This document shows, piece after piece, positions 24,731 through 36,700 of a stretch of 64,000 bases of DNA. Below the pieces are notes generated by a model, which was not told where the DNA came from, did no database searches, and saw nothing but the letters and a program-made list of their open reading frames with translations. The translations under genes and the position numbers were made by a program. This stretch comes from a virus. The stretch's first letter is position 1, and every line of letters begins with the position of its first letter. The stretch spans positions 1 to 64,000 of the IMG/VR virus record IMGVR_UViG_3300044957_000861; one strand, 5' to 3'.

Positions 24731-25993
24731 TTATAAATTATAATCAACTTCTACTATTAAATCCGATAAAACTGGTGGTATTTTGTTTTCTAACATGAAT
24801 AAATTTACCTCTATGTAAACATGGCTTGAGGTATTGGGATTTGTTAAAACATAATTTGAACCAGAAGGGTAAAAGATCCTATATGAGAATACATTGTTTA
24901 AAAGAGATTGCGGTATGTTATATATTTTTGGTGAAACATTTAAAATCTCATTAATTGTTTTTCCTGTTGGGGCATTGAATTTAATAAAAGTCTTTCCTGT
25001 TTCAATAAACTTTTCATATCTAATGTCTATATCACTTAATCCATAGGTATAAATATAGGAACTATTTTCTTTTACATAATTTCTTTGTCTAAGCAAGATT
25101 CTTACTGCTGTTATATTTTTTTCTGCACAATAAAACTTTCGTGGACCAGAATTTACTATTGTATCTGATCCAACAATAGACCAACCTCCTGGGGCCACCT
25201 TACCTACGGCATCATATTCTCCGTCATAATATCCTGGATTAAAACTGTAATAGCCATCTTTGTCTAACATTGATGGATTTGCAGCTGTTGTATACTCAAC
25301 TTTTACTATGTCAATACCGTTTGATGGAAATGGAGACATTGATACACAGTTTGTTAGCGAATTTCCAACTGAACCAGTTGGTATTTTAATGTACAAATAC
25401 ATGCTGACGCCGAGTGGATTTGGCTGATTCAAAATTACATTTCTTCTCCAAACTTTATCTGGCTGATTAATGAAGGCATTTTGAACTGGGGTTGTATCTA
25501 TTAGTGCCCCATTTCCATCTCCACCAGCAATGTTTGTATCTATTCTTGTCTCAAGAAAGTCAGGAACAACTTGACCTCTTAGTGAGTTAACGTATTTTAT
25601 TTTTGAATGCGAAGAACCTATTATTTCTGGCAAAGTTATACTATTATAATACTCGTTAAAAACAAGGGCTTGGGAAGCGGCCACGGCATAGGATGTGGAA
25701 ACAAACGGAGAAAGATCTATTTGAGATTTTGAATGAATAGACAATTGATTGGTATTAATACTTTCAATTACTCTTATTCGATCAGTCAAGTCTGCAATTG
25801 CCGAACTTAAAAAGATATTTTCTTTTACTATTCTTTCTATAATTTCTGACACTCTTTTGTCTATAACCGAATACTTGTTATATAGATAAACTAGGTCAGC
25901 ATAATTTTGCTCAATACGCTCATTGTAGTCGGAACTTGATATGGGGCCATGGTATTGAATCGGCTTTTTTTGTGTATAAATAAACTCTGACAT
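24731..25993 (-). CDS. tail/baseplate-associated protein with coiled N-terminus, 420 aa
   Basis: The N-terminus IQYHGPISSSDYNERIEQNY is followed by helices (residues 30-80), then beta-rich domains. It shares the GPISSS-type start with the next gene, suggesting a common attachment module. The body has YYDGEYDAVG and many hydrophobic strands like fiber or wedge proteins. Last of the long tail operon before the small repeat protein. Adhesin role likely, host receptor unknown. Confidence 0.65.
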   Translation of the reverse strand: MSEFIYTQKKPIQYHGPISSSDYNERIEQNYADLVYLYNKYSVIDKRVSEIIERIVKENIFLSSAIADLTDRIRVIESINTNQLSIHSKSQIDLSPFVSTSYAVAASQALVFNEYYNSITLPEIIGSSHSKIKYVNSLRGQVVPDFLETRIDTNIAGGDGNGALIDTTPVQNAFINQPDKVWRRNVILNQPNPLGVSMYLYIKIPTGSVGNSLTNCVSMSPFPSNGIDIVKVEYTTAANPSMLDKDGYYSFNPGYYDGEYDAVGKVAPGGWSIVGSDTIVNSGPRKFYCAEKNITAVRILLRQRNYVKENSSYIYTYGLSDIDIRYEKFIETGKTFIKFNAPTGKTINEILNVSPKIYNIPQSLLNNVFSYRIFYPSGSNYVLTNPNTSSHVYIEVNLFMLENKIPPVLSDLIVEVDYNL

Positions 25994-26001
25994 TTTTTCT
26001 C

Positions 26002-26439
26002 CTAGATATCTTCTTGCATTGCAGCTTCAATCAAGTCCAACTTATTCATTAGCCAGCTTATTTTTGCGCTATTAATTTGGTATTTTTGAAAAATTATATC
26101 CGCATTTTCATATGGCGTAGATTGCTCTATTACATACTCTTCTGCGGTCTTATCGTAACTAATTGACTGAGTATAAATGGTCATTTTCAAATCTTCATTT
26201 AAATAGTAATCTGGTGTGGCGGCATATAGATCATTTCCAGTCATTTCAGATATAGTGTCCATACTAGCGTTAAGTTCATCAATTTTAGACTTAAGCCTGT
26301 TAATGTCTAATAAAAATTGATCGTTGCAGAGATTTAAAACACTTGAAGAAATTGGTCCTTTATAAACAAGCCTATGCCTTTGAAGGTTAGGTTCCATGAT
26401 ATTTTCTCTTTTATTAAAATCAGAATAAAGTATTCCCAT
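26002..26439 (-). CDS. short tail protein with GPISSS module, 145 aa
   Basis: Start at the ATG with CTAGGAG upstream (26439). LVYKGPISSSVLNLCNDQFL followed by coiled-coil LDINRLKSKIDELNASMDTI is the same module as the 420-aa neighbour, without a long beta part. It may be an adaptor that docks the adjacent fibers. Confidence 0.6.
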   Translation of the reverse strand: MGILYSDFNKRENIMEPNLQRHRLVYKGPISSSVLNLCNDQFLLDINRLKSKIDELNASMDTISEMTGNDLYAATPDYYLNEDLKMTIYTQSISYDKTAEEYVIEQSTPYENADIIFQKYQINSAKISWLMNKLDLIEAAMQEDI

Positions 26440-26447
26440 GGCTTCTC

Positions 26448-28655
26448 CTAGTGTTTAAATTTAAGTGTATAAGAAATTACGGAAGGAGCAGAATATGAAT
26501 CAACACCCCTGAATAAATCAGCCCTAACCCTGAGGGAGGAGGGTGCTTTGATACTGTTTGTCAGATAGTATACTCTTGTTCCTTCTTTTATTTCTTCTGT
26601 TCTTCTATAAATTATTTCTAAATTATTTTCATAGTTTATAATTGAAAATACATTATCTAAATTTGAATATTTTGTGCGAAGATCTTCTTCTTTTACAAAA
26701 GAAAAATAATTTCTATATACTTCTGAATTTGGTATTGAAAGAAGAGAGATTCCTTCCATTAAAGAAATCGTTCCATTAAATGGTGTTTTAACACCTTCCG
26801 AATCATTGGTTGATTTGTTTATAATAACCACTATAGAATTTTGACCTTTTTTAAAGTTCCATGTTAAAGAAGAAGATAAAATTCCAGGAGCCAAAGATCC
26901 ACTTGTGGATACTTGAACCCCGTTTAAATAAATTTCTATATCCCAAAATTGAGCGGATAGTGATTTGAGAAAATTTTTAGTAATTGTAAGCGAGTTCTGC
27001 ATGTAGATATTTGTTGATAAGTATATGCTACCGTAAAGAACATTTTCAGCCTGATAAAATTCTTGATTATTTGCAAGAGATATATTAAATTTATTTGCGA
27101 TTATATCTTTTCTTGATCCAGTTATTATCTGCTGCCAAGAATCTCTATCGAGAGAAGTTCCGCTAACTACAGAAACTAAAACTTGATTACTATCTGTGTT
27201 TTCAAGCATGTAAACTTCGTATGGATTTGCGTCTTTTGAAAATTTTGCTAATCTATAAATTTCTAAATTATTTTGAATAGAATCATTTCTATAAAAATAA
27301 TCTTTAATTGGATTATTATACTGTGTAGATCTTGGTATTTTTACCATTTGAGTAATGGTTGATTGAATGCTGGTCCCATCTATTGGAACTATTTTTGACT
27401 CAATCCTTGAAGCCCCACTAAAAGATACTACACTGGAATTGGTTGCATTTTTTAAAGAAGCTGGTGATACTTTAGTCCAGCTGTAATCGTTTATTGACTG
27501 TTCGTTTCCATTTTCTACAGCTATATAATAATTAATTGAAGTCCCTGCAGGGACTTGATCATTGGCATCAAAGTTCACAGAGTCTATGGTCAATGTTTTG
27601 TTTTGATCTAATGGAAGCGAAATTGGCTGACTCACAAAAATTGCCGATGAATCGTAGTACGGAGCAGTAATTATAAGTTCTTCCAACCTAAAATCATAAA
27701 CATACTTTACTTTATTTGAAATTGTTTTTGTATAATCTGGTTCAACTTTTGTTAAGAACAATTCTATGCTTGACGCCTTGGTCGTTGAAAATGAAAATGA
27801 AAAATTGTCATAATCTGAAGAACTAGACTTGGAGAGGGTAATTGGATTTGATATGTCATTAGAATTATTGACAATAATATTTATATCTACTGGTTTTTGA
27901 GAGTTTATTTTTCCCTCTATAAGAGATATCCCAGATAAGTTTGAACCCGCAGAAGAAATCGGTATTATTATTTTTAGAGTGCATAGCGATATTGATGGTG
28001 ATTCAAATTGATACTTCCATTCTAAGTTGTTTAATCCATTAAATACATTTGAAAAATTAATTGAGGGAACAGTAGAAACTTTTTTGCCATCAACAAAAAC
28101 CTCCAAAGAAGCATTAGAAACTTTGTTCATTATGTTCCCAACATAACTGAAAACTCCAGATGTAAGCTGTGGTATGGAAAGCTTTCTGGAAGAAAGGTCA
28201 ACTACTGCTGATGTTTTGGACAAGTCGGTTAGTGCGGTATTGTTAAATGCGTTGGTATGACTGTAATAAAAACCATCTGTATTATTTATGGCGAATAATC
28301 TGTCGTCAACATTTTTTTCAAGTTCTGCTCTTCTCAATCTTAAATTTTCTATTCTAAAATTAAAAGCTGTTATAAGATCATATAAATCGCTTACTTCTTC
28401 ATGGAAAGAATCATACAAAACATCGGTATTAAAAGATGTATGCGCAATTATTCTATTTAGCTTTTCATGATCTATTATTGAGCTGGCAGATAAATCGTTG
28501 TATGGAACTGGTATTGGGAATCCAGGTCTATAACGACTAAAATATCTTCCATATATTGTTGATATCTCATTTTCACTAGGTGCATTTCCTAGAGAATAGT
28601 ATATTTTATATATAGTTTCTAAAAATCTTTTTTTCTGTATATTTTCTATAGTCAT
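26448..28655 (-). CDS. tail protein, 735 aa
   Basis: ATG at 28655 chosen as it overlaps the upstream stop (ATGA). N-terminal helices with DLSASSIIDHEKLNRIIAHT resemble the fiber module of its neighbours; then repeated beta domains with serine/asparagine-rich strands, and a C-terminal YSAPSVISYTLKFKH. Probably a virion tail or fiber protein; no enzyme motif seen. No CGG in frame. Confidence 0.65.
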   Translation of the reverse strand: MTIENIQKKRFLETIYKIYYSLGNAPSENEISTIYGRYFSRYRPGFPIPVPYNDLSASSIIDHEKLNRIIAHTSFNTDVLYDSFHEEVSDLYDLITAFNFRIENLRLRRAELEKNVDDRLFAINNTDGFYYSHTNAFNNTALTDLSKTSAVVDLSSRKLSIPQLTSGVFSYVGNIMNKVSNASLEVFVDGKKVSTVPSINFSNVFNGLNNLEWKYQFESPSISLCTLKIIIPISSAGSNLSGISLIEGKINSQKPVDINIIVNNSNDISNPITLSKSSSSDYDNFSFSFSTTKASSIELFLTKVEPDYTKTISNKVKYVYDFRLEELIITAPYYDSSAIFVSQPISLPLDQNKTLTIDSVNFDANDQVPAGTSINYYIAVENGNEQSINDYSWTKVSPASLKNATNSSVVSFSGASRIESKIVPIDGTSIQSTITQMVKIPRSTQYNNPIKDYFYRNDSIQNNLEIYRLAKFSKDANPYEVYMLENTDSNQVLVSVVSGTSLDRDSWQQIITGSRKDIIANKFNISLANNQEFYQAENVLYGSIYLSTNIYMQNSLTITKNFLKSLSAQFWDIEIYLNGVQVSTSGSLAPGILSSSLTWNFKKGQNSIVVIINKSTNDSEGVKTPFNGTISLMEGISLLSIPNSEVYRNYFSFVKEEDLRTKYSNLDNVFSIINYENNLEIIYRRTEEIKEGTRVYYLTNSIKAPSSLRVRADLFRGVDSYSAPSVISYTLKFKH

Positions 28656-31090
28656 GATTGGACTATCCTTGCTCCAAGTTTGTACCAATATAATATTGGT
28701 GTAGAGTTTGATGATTTGTTCTTTTTAAGAATGGCCCTAAAAATTATAGAGTTTATTGGATTCGGAACATCTGGTTGATTATAGTAAGCTATTTGTGGTA
28801 TGGATAAGTTATCGCTCAGGTTTTGATTGAATGCCAGTATTTCTGGTAACCCTTTAAATCCTCTTTCAATTGGCGAAATTTGTATCCATCCTTTTCCCCC
28901 ATCAACACTAACATAATATTTGATTGAAGAATTATCAGAGTCGGATTTAGAAATATATTCGGAAACCTCCAGACTCAACAGATCTAATTGACCGTTTACA
29001 AAAAATGGCTTAGAAACTATCTCTGCGTTGTCCTGATAAGTTTCTCTTCCAATAGATATATCTCTAATGCCGATACTCGCTCTTTTGGCTTTTAGGTATT
29101 CAAAATTTCTTTTTAGATTTAAAAATACTTTACTGCTTTTTAGAACTGTATCAGAACTTGTTTCTACTGACATATTGGAGGATGATGGCGTGTCTATCAC
29201 TTTCAGGCACACGCCGTAGTTTTGTTCAATATTTGTGACTGGAATTGTATTTGAATTAGAAGTTTTAATTCTAAACTGAGTAGTGCTATCAATTTGTATA
29301 ACATTAAATATTCCAAGAGTATCAATATTGTCTCCCCACTTGTCTCTAATATAAACTTTTGAGCCGACAGACAAACCGTGTTCTTTAACTGTTGTTACTG
29401 TAGCTACATTTGAAGAGTTTTGAATTGTTTTCATTTTAATTTTTAATGACGATAATTGATTTTGTATATTGGTACTTGGATCAACTAGCACACACGCTGT
29501 TGTTGGAATTCCATTAATAATTCTTTCTACCGTTGTATTCATTAAATCTTTATTTGGATAAGAATTTGCCTTATCCTTTAAACAAAAGAGGTCTATATTC
29601 AAATCAACATCTCTCTTATGCCAATAATATGATTGCGTTCCTGATTGAAGCTTGATTTGATATTTTGTTTGACCTGTTACAGTTTCGCTTTTGGTGAACG
29701 CAACCTGTCTAATTTCACTAGCTGAACTTTTATGCTCTGATGGTCTATCAATGCGAGGTACAACTAAATTTTTGTCCCAGGAAGAACCAACTATTGAAGA
29801 ATCAATTAATGCAGATGGATTAAATCTACTTTGATTATTCCACTTTTGGGTTGAACCGACCTCATATGGGGTCCAATAAGCGTGCTTAATAAGCGTTTCG
29901 TTAAACTCACTTTGCTCCAATGTAATGTATACCTTATTTGCTTTTGTTTCATCAAATTTAAAAACACCCTTATTAGAAAAGAAATTTTTATAATTATCTA
30001 TTGTTTTTGAGCCTATATCGGATGCAATAGTTACTGGACCACTATTTATTAGTTCATACGTTTTGTTTGCTGCTTCATCAAATAGTTTTATAGAAGTTAC
30101 TTTTATGTTTTTTATAAGAGCATTTGCGCCCTGTATGTCGTAGCCAAAAAACGGAAGTATAGATATGGTATTTATATATTCTCCAGTTTTTGAAGATGAG
30201 GTAAATTCAAGTGTTAAACTTAAGGGCTTTAAAGTATCAAATTTTCCCCAATTTATATACTTTCCGTTATCTAAATATTCAAATTCATATTCTGGTCTAG
30301 TTTTTGAGGAGGATGGATCATTTAAGGACATTACATTTATTGCCTCATATTCAAAATAGGTTGCAGCACTTTGATCTAGTATAGTATTTTCATTTGATCT
30401 CAGGATTGAAGAGTCTTTTTCGTATAAAAACATATTCTTATTTCCATCATTTTCAAAAATAAAACTATTTCCCTTTAAACCATTTGATGTTTTAACAAAA
30501 GATATTTCATTTGAAACAGAATTATTATAATTTTGATTAACTATCCTAACTTGACTACGCCAAGTGCTTGCGGAATTTTTTGCCAAAGTTGCATAACCAT
30601 CAGATACATCAGGAATAAATCCAGGTGTTATTTTAGATGATTCAATCATAGAAAGATCATTAAAAGAGTCTCCAAAATAAGTTATATTTACTGAGGTACT
30701 TTTTGAATATATTTCTAATATATTTATCTTTGATTTAACTCTTGACAAATAAGCTTTTTCTGCTTCTATTTGATTAGAAAATAGATTAAATGTATTGATA
30801 TAATTAGCGGCTAAAGAATCAAACTGATTTGTAATTATATTTAAATCAGCAGATAAATTAGATACAAACTTATTAAAAATATCTGAGCTCGGTACTTCGC
30901 CTTTTTTAAAAACAATTGGCTCTGTCATAGAAGAACCTATATTTTTATGTATATCAAAAAGAAGTTCTTGATACGCTTTATCATAGTCCTTTGGTGAAAC
31001 ATTCTTTAAATTATAATAATCGTTTATGAATTTTTGTACCTTAGATATTATCTGCGTATAAGCTAACGTATCTGTAGATAATTGAGCCAT
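28652..31090 (-). CDS. tail protein, 812 aa
   Basis: Similar plan to the 735-aa gene: N-terminal helices (VPSSDIFNKFVSNLSADLNI), a coiled stretch around residues 60-115, then beta-rich domains. It ends SNSTPILYWYKLGARIVQS, a final strand like that of its neighbour. Likely a paralogous baseplate/fiber component. Confidence 0.65.
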   Translation of the reverse strand: MAQLSTDTLAYTQIISKVQKFINDYYNLKNVSPKDYDKAYQELLFDIHKNIGSSMTEPIVFKKGEVPSSDIFNKFVSNLSADLNIITNQFDSLAANYINTFNLFSNQIEAEKAYLSRVKSKINILEIYSKSTSVNITYFGDSFNDLSMIESSKITPGFIPDVSDGYATLAKNSASTWRSQVRIVNQNYNNSVSNEISFVKTSNGLKGNSFIFENDGNKNMFLYEKDSSILRSNENTILDQSAATYFEYEAINVMSLNDPSSSKTRPEYEFEYLDNGKYINWGKFDTLKPLSLTLEFTSSSKTGEYINTISILPFFGYDIQGANALIKNIKVTSIKLFDEAANKTYELINSGPVTIASDIGSKTIDNYKNFFSNKGVFKFDETKANKVYITLEQSEFNETLIKHAYWTPYEVGSTQKWNNQSRFNPSALIDSSIVGSSWDKNLVVPRIDRPSEHKSSASEIRQVAFTKSETVTGQTKYQIKLQSGTQSYYWHKRDVDLNIDLFCLKDKANSYPNKDLMNTTVERIINGIPTTACVLVDPSTNIQNQLSSLKIKMKTIQNSSNVATVTTVKEHGLSVGSKVYIRDKWGDNIDTLGIFNVIQIDSTTQFRIKTSNSNTIPVTNIEQNYGVCLKVIDTPSSSNMSVETSSDTVLKSSKVFLNLKRNFEYLKAKRASIGIRDISIGRETYQDNAEIVSKPFFVNGQLDLLSLEVSEYISKSDSDNSSIKYYVSVDGGKGWIQISPIERGFKGLPEILAFNQNLSDNLSIPQIAYYNQPDVPNPINSIIFRAILKKNKSSNSTPILYWYKLGARIVQS

Positions 31091-31099
31091 ATATAATCC

Positions 31100-33772
31100 T
31101 TATATAAATTTCTTCTTGTATTTATTATCATATTTTATGAAGTTATTATTTATTGTACTGTCTTTTTCCAAGGAAAACTTGAATAAAATTCTATCAACCG
31201 AATAATTTTCAGAGGTGTTATCTAGACTTCTTAAAATAATTCTGTATCTAAACACATTTGGAATGTGTTGATAAATCACCCTAAAAGGTGTGTTAATAAA
31301 TTTATTGAATAGTATTGTCTGACCAGAATGAATGAATAAAACCGAATCAGATTTATAAAAACTTGGTACTTGAGAGCTACTTAATACATAGTTTGTTAAG
31401 TTAATTGCTGTTGATCCGTTTTCAAATAATATTTTTACAGGACAATAACTTGAATAATCAAAATTACCAAAAGAACTTTTGTTTGCGGTTATTGTTCCGT
31501 TAATAATTGAATAAACAGAATTAACTAACTTTTCCTGACTTATATACGGAGCGTAAGTTATTCTAACACTATTATCTGAATTTGTTTTTTCAAATCTCTC
31601 CCCATTTACCCCATCAAAAGAAGCGTTGATCAAAACAGGATTAGCCATAGACCTAGAAAACAAGGATGCCTCTTTTGCGGAATTTATATTTAATGGAATA
31701 TACGATACGTAATATCTATTATTTTTATTAAATTTAAATATTTTTAATATTTTTCCATTTACCTCATAAGAACCAAAGTCTCTTTGGATTGAATTTTCAA
31801 AAACCTTTAAAGATTCTTCACTAGGCAAAAATCTTAAATTGGCTTCTCCTTGAATATTTGCGTATAGTAGTTCTCCTCTTATTAAGGAATCTTTGTAAGG
31901 GATTATAGGCATCCAATCTTCCTCAAATATCGGATTGTCTTTAATTGAAACGCTAAATTCTGCACCAGTTTTATCCAAGGCTGGGTCATTCTCCAAATAG
32001 TTAAGCTCTTGAAAATATTCTGAGTTCATTTTTACTCTCATCGGTAGTCCATCAATTGGAATTTTTCTGCTCACAAAAACTGATCTATTTAAAGGTATCG
32101 GAAGCATCGTTATTTGAGCACTAATTTTTGAAAAGAAAGATATGTTTTTTATTGAGAAAATATATTCATACATTCCAGGATCTTCTACGTTATCAAAAAA
32201 TTGTGAAGAAGTAATAGAATTAACATAATCAATTGAATCCTCAGAGAAATGACCATTGTTCTCAGATTTATTTGAATCAAATAACGGTATAATTCCTCCT
32301 GAAGCATAGTTCCACACGTTCTTAGTAGACTCTTTTAGATTTGATTCTATGTAGGTTTTGCTAACGATTGAACGAAGTTTTGATCCGACTGAATAAGATA
32401 TAATTGAAAATACTATATTTGATAGAAGGCTTGTGTTTTTAAATTGATTTAGATCATCAATATCAGAAAAGAAATTTTTTTCTTTCAATTTTTCAATAAC
32501 ACCAACATTGATCTTTTCATAGTCTGTAGGATAATAATCTGTATAGTCGTAGTAATATAATTTTTTGTTTCTATTGATATAATCAAAAGCAAAATCTTTA
32601 ATAAAATATTTTATTACAGTGTCTTGAAGTTTGTCATGATGTTGCTTTCTTGACAATCTTATTGCAGCAGATATTTGATTTACTAATTTTGTATTTACCT
32701 CAGATTGCAGAGGTGTAATTTTTGTTCTTGTATAATTTTTTTGTCCGAATATTAATATAACACTTTTAACAAAATCATAACCTGGCAATTCTACATCTAG
32801 ACTGTTTTTTATTCTAATACTATTTGGTAAAATTTTATATTTATTTGAGCTAGTGGAACCCGCAACATTTGCGGCGCTGTTGTTCATTGATTGAACTATA
32901 ACCTGCAGAAGATCCATATTGTCACTTGTGTTTGGAGTGATTCTTATTCTTGATATTTGTTTTGGGGACTTGAAAACTATTTCAACGCCTATTTGTGCCG
33001 ATGAATCTATTTCATTTTCTGTTTTAAAGGATGAAAAAATATCCTTATCAAAAATATTTTCTTTTATTACAACGGGAGATTTAACTGTTAAGTTCCAAAT
33101 ATGACTTGACGACGCGTTGAGCACCTTGCGTATTCCAGTATCGGAAGAAATGTATTCTTCAGAAAAATTTTTATGATATATTATATTTTCAATATCTTCT
33201 ATGGTAATACTGGTTAATATCTGTTCATAGTTCTTGGAATATTTGAGTGTTCCAGAAAACGAATCAACAAAAGAACTTTCAGAAGCTGAAAACGGAACTC
33301 CGTTCCTGTCTGGTATTTTACTAATTGTATCTGCATAGATGTGTGAGTTTAAATCATTATCAAAATTTTCCACGAATATATGATCATATAGATCTTCTTC
33401 TCCAGAAAGAAAAACCCAATTATTTATATATGATTCAAGGTAAGATATGTCTTTTTCTAGTTTTTCTATTTCTCCAGAAAATATTGAAGACATTGATGAT
33501 CTTAATATGGATAATGTTCTGGATATGTCATATGTAGATTTAATTCTCAAATCCATATCCCTGAACAAGTCTATTATTGGCTCCTTCTGTATGGTGCTCA
33601 AAGAATTAACAAGACTGGGTATGTAATCAGCAGCCGAAGAAAAAGACCCTATCTTGCTAACTAAGCTTCCTATTTCTGCTTTTTCTACTATTGACTCTGA
33701 TAAAACTTGATTTACAGTTTTTCTTGATTGTCTATTAAAAGAAGATATACTTTCACTTAACTGGGTTAGCAT
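31100..33772 (-). CDS. tail/baseplate protein, 890 aa
   Basis: N-terminal half is helical (SESISSFNRQSRKTVNQVLS and STYDISRTLSILRSSMSSIF) and the rest is beta-rich. Its start overlaps the stop of the 2,200-aa gene (TAATG), so the two are co-translated. Similar layout to the 735- and 812-aa proteins. No catalytic motif seen. Confidence 0.6.
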   Translation of the reverse strand: MLTQLSESISSFNRQSRKTVNQVLSESIVEKAEIGSLVSKIGSFSSAADYIPSLVNSLSTIQKEPIIDLFRDMDLRIKSTYDISRTLSILRSSMSSIFSGEIEKLEKDISYLESYINNWVFLSGEEDLYDHIFVENFDNDLNSHIYADTISKIPDRNGVPFSASESSFVDSFSGTLKYSKNYEQILTSITIEDIENIIYHKNFSEEYISSDTGIRKVLNASSSHIWNLTVKSPVVIKENIFDKDIFSSFKTENEIDSSAQIGVEIVFKSPKQISRIRITPNTSDNMDLLQVIVQSMNNSAANVAGSTSSNKYKILPNSIRIKNSLDVELPGYDFVKSVILIFGQKNYTRTKITPLQSEVNTKLVNQISAAIRLSRKQHHDKLQDTVIKYFIKDFAFDYINRNKKLYYYDYTDYYPTDYEKINVGVIEKLKEKNFFSDIDDLNQFKNTSLLSNIVFSIISYSVGSKLRSIVSKTYIESNLKESTKNVWNYASGGIIPLFDSNKSENNGHFSEDSIDYVNSITSSQFFDNVEDPGMYEYIFSIKNISFFSKISAQITMLPIPLNRSVFVSRKIPIDGLPMRVKMNSEYFQELNYLENDPALDKTGAEFSVSIKDNPIFEEDWMPIIPYKDSLIRGELLYANIQGEANLRFLPSEESLKVFENSIQRDFGSYEVNGKILKIFKFNKNNRYYVSYIPLNINSAKEASLFSRSMANPVLINASFDGVNGERFEKTNSDNSVRITYAPYISQEKLVNSVYSIINGTITANKSSFGNFDYSSYCPVKILFENGSTAINLTNYVLSSSQVPSFYKSDSVLFIHSGQTILFNKFINTPFRVIYQHIPNVFRYRIILRSLDNTSENYSVDRILFKFSLEKDSTINNNFIKYDNKYKKKFI

Positions 33773-36700
33773 TACAGTGTCCTCCAGTCGTTTCCGTCCA
33801 TGTCCTGGATGTCAAAAGCAACACCAGCAGTAAGGTTGGATCTCACAATATTATAAACTTCTTCTATTGAATTAAAGTTTTGTTTAACTTCTTTTGGTAT
33901 TTTAATTATAACATATCCACCATTCGGATAGAGATATCCTTTACCAGAATTAAGGTCTGCGAAATTTAGTATGTTTGGTTTTTCTTCATAAGATTTTGTA
34001 GTATTATCAAGCGGTTTTACGCCGCCGCCCTTTAATCTAAGATCAATCACATTAATTTGATTTATGTCAAATTTTTTATTGACAGTTACAGTACCCAAAT
34101 GAAGTGCCAATGGATTATGCTCCAACTTTTTTGGATCAAATATAGAATAATTAAAAGTAAAATCAACCACACTTTTAGGCGTTTCGTAATCATCTACCTC
34201 AACATATTCTCCATTTTCCAAAACCTGAACAGCTGACGGCACTATGTAAAAATGAATTGCAGAATCTATAAACTTATATGGATTACTAGAAAAGCCAGGT
34301 TGACCGTTTGAATCAATGTATAGTTGATTTATGCTAAACACGTACGGATTACTTGGAATTTCTTTTCCATTTAATTTATACATCATGATATTTGGATTTT
34401 TTACAACATAATTTACTTGTATATTTTCTGGATTTGAAGGAATTATTTCTTTTTCAAAATAAATTGTACCAGTATGTTTGCTGTAATTTTTTATTTGATC
34501 TTCATTTATTTCAAGCCAATTACCTTTGGCGTCTTTTATTTTTATATCAACCCAACATTCTATAGGACTAGCGTCTGTATGATAGGTGCTTATGTTTGGT
34601 TTATCCAATACTTCTTGCGTTGTATGGAACGAGCCATGTCTTAATTGTATTTCATTTCTAGAAACTATTATTGGATTTTCGTCAAATATATCATAATATC
34701 CAGAACCAAATATGCCAGATGAAGGTATGGCTATTTTTGTTGTATCATAAAAACATCTGAGGGTTTGACCATGGTAATTTTTTCTCCAATCAGTTTGAAG
34801 TGAATTAATTGGAAGAGTTATATTTTTGAAAAATCTACCCCTGCTTAAATTAATAAACCAGTTGTCAAACTTGGAAAGATCTTTTGGTGGATTTGATATA
34901 GCAATTTTTGCCCTATCACTAACTCTAACAGAGTATATTGGGCATATTGATTTTGCTGGAAATTGAAACTCTCTCAATGTTCCGGTCCTATTTTCTATAC
35001 CAATTATATTATCAGTAGTTGCAGAATCTCTGTCGGCGTCAAATGCAATTAGCCCTATGTATATATTTCTTTTGTTTTGCATGTAATACTGGTAGGTGAA
35101 CTTCTTGCCAAGAAATTGTCTTGTGACAATATTATAAAATCCCCACTGCAGTCCATCTGGTGCTGGCATCAGTGTTCCATTTGAATCTTTTAAGTTCCAT
35201 TTAAGGAGTGTATTACCGAAAGAAACTTCCACTGTTGTGCCAGTTGAAGAGTCTTGAGGTTGAACAAATTCAGAATAATTAGGAAATCCAATAGGATTAC
35301 CTAGATCATTAGTCAGTACAACTGCACCATCTTTTGCGTTGATGGAAAGTTTTTTATTTTGCTTATAATTTAATCCAGAAGAATCTGCATCGGCTACATA
35401 GTAGCCAGATACATCATATTCCCTTGAATACTCTTTTGACTCTATCTCAACTCCGTTTGTTGTAACAACTTGATATATAGGTGCCATATTTTTCAATATA
35501 TCAAATTGTGAATTTACATCTGACTGACTTAAGGTAACTGTGCCAGTTGGTCCACTAGTGCGAATAACTGAACTGATTGAAGGATTTATATTAGAAAGAC
35601 CAGTTGACTGAGACGGTGCTTCTATAGTGTATGTAATTCCATCTTTTGAAAAAGATATTTCTTTATTATCAAATCCAGTTGATGGAGAATAAATTTGAGA
35701 ATTCGTAAGATTATGTGTAAAATCAATTTTTGTTGGTTGACCATCTTCATCAAGAATAGGATCACCTTTTTCGTCTTTCACTTCTGACTTTATGTATACG
35801 GAATTAATAACAACAGAGTTAATTGAAGAACCTGGATAAGCGTTTGAATCCGATACAGATCCTAATCTAAAAACGCCAAAATCACCTGAAGTTATATTTG
35901 TTTCACCAGAAATACTCCCCGACGCTATTGCTGTAAATTTGTAATTACCACTTTTTGTTGTAGCTGGTTCTCCTGATTTACCTTTTACTGGAGTTTTAAT
36001 CGTAAAGTTTATATTTTTTAAAGAAAATCCTTCTGCGTTAGGACCATAAACAGCCCTGTCTTGGGCGGTCAGAGATCCACCAGAAAGCTCTAACATAATA
36101 TACTTTATAGCCCTATTTGTAGATGGAACACTTATTGAAAATTCTTCATTGGGCGAAATGAGCCTGTCAACTGCAAATATATTTTGTGGAAGAGCTCTTA
36201 TGGGATTGTCAACAAACTCTGGAACTCTTTGTTCACCGAGACCAAGATCATCCTGATACATCCAAACCTTCTTAACAGTAACTGGCCAATCTCCAGCCTT
36301 AATGTTAATATCAGATATTTCTTGCCAGGGAACAGGATTGCTTTTTTCGTCTTCAACCTCAGGAACCTCAACAACTATATGGTCAACAATTGTAGTTGGA
36401 CCTGGGATGCCCGTATAGCTTATTCTTCTATACTCTGATGAGTTAGACCCGTCATATACCTTTTCAATATCTGAATAAAGCACCGCGGCGGCTATGAATT
36501 TTTCAACACCCTTTGGTGCCTGATTGACTAAAGTTCCATATCTTGCCCTATTATATTTATATAAATCTAACCAAAACAACGCAAGTATTGATTTTGTTTC
36601 TGAGTCTACTATGGCATCAATCAAGTTCAGTTTTTTATCTGATTGAAACTTTCTTACTGCTGCTGCTGTTTGAGGACCATACTTGCCGTCAATTGTTACT

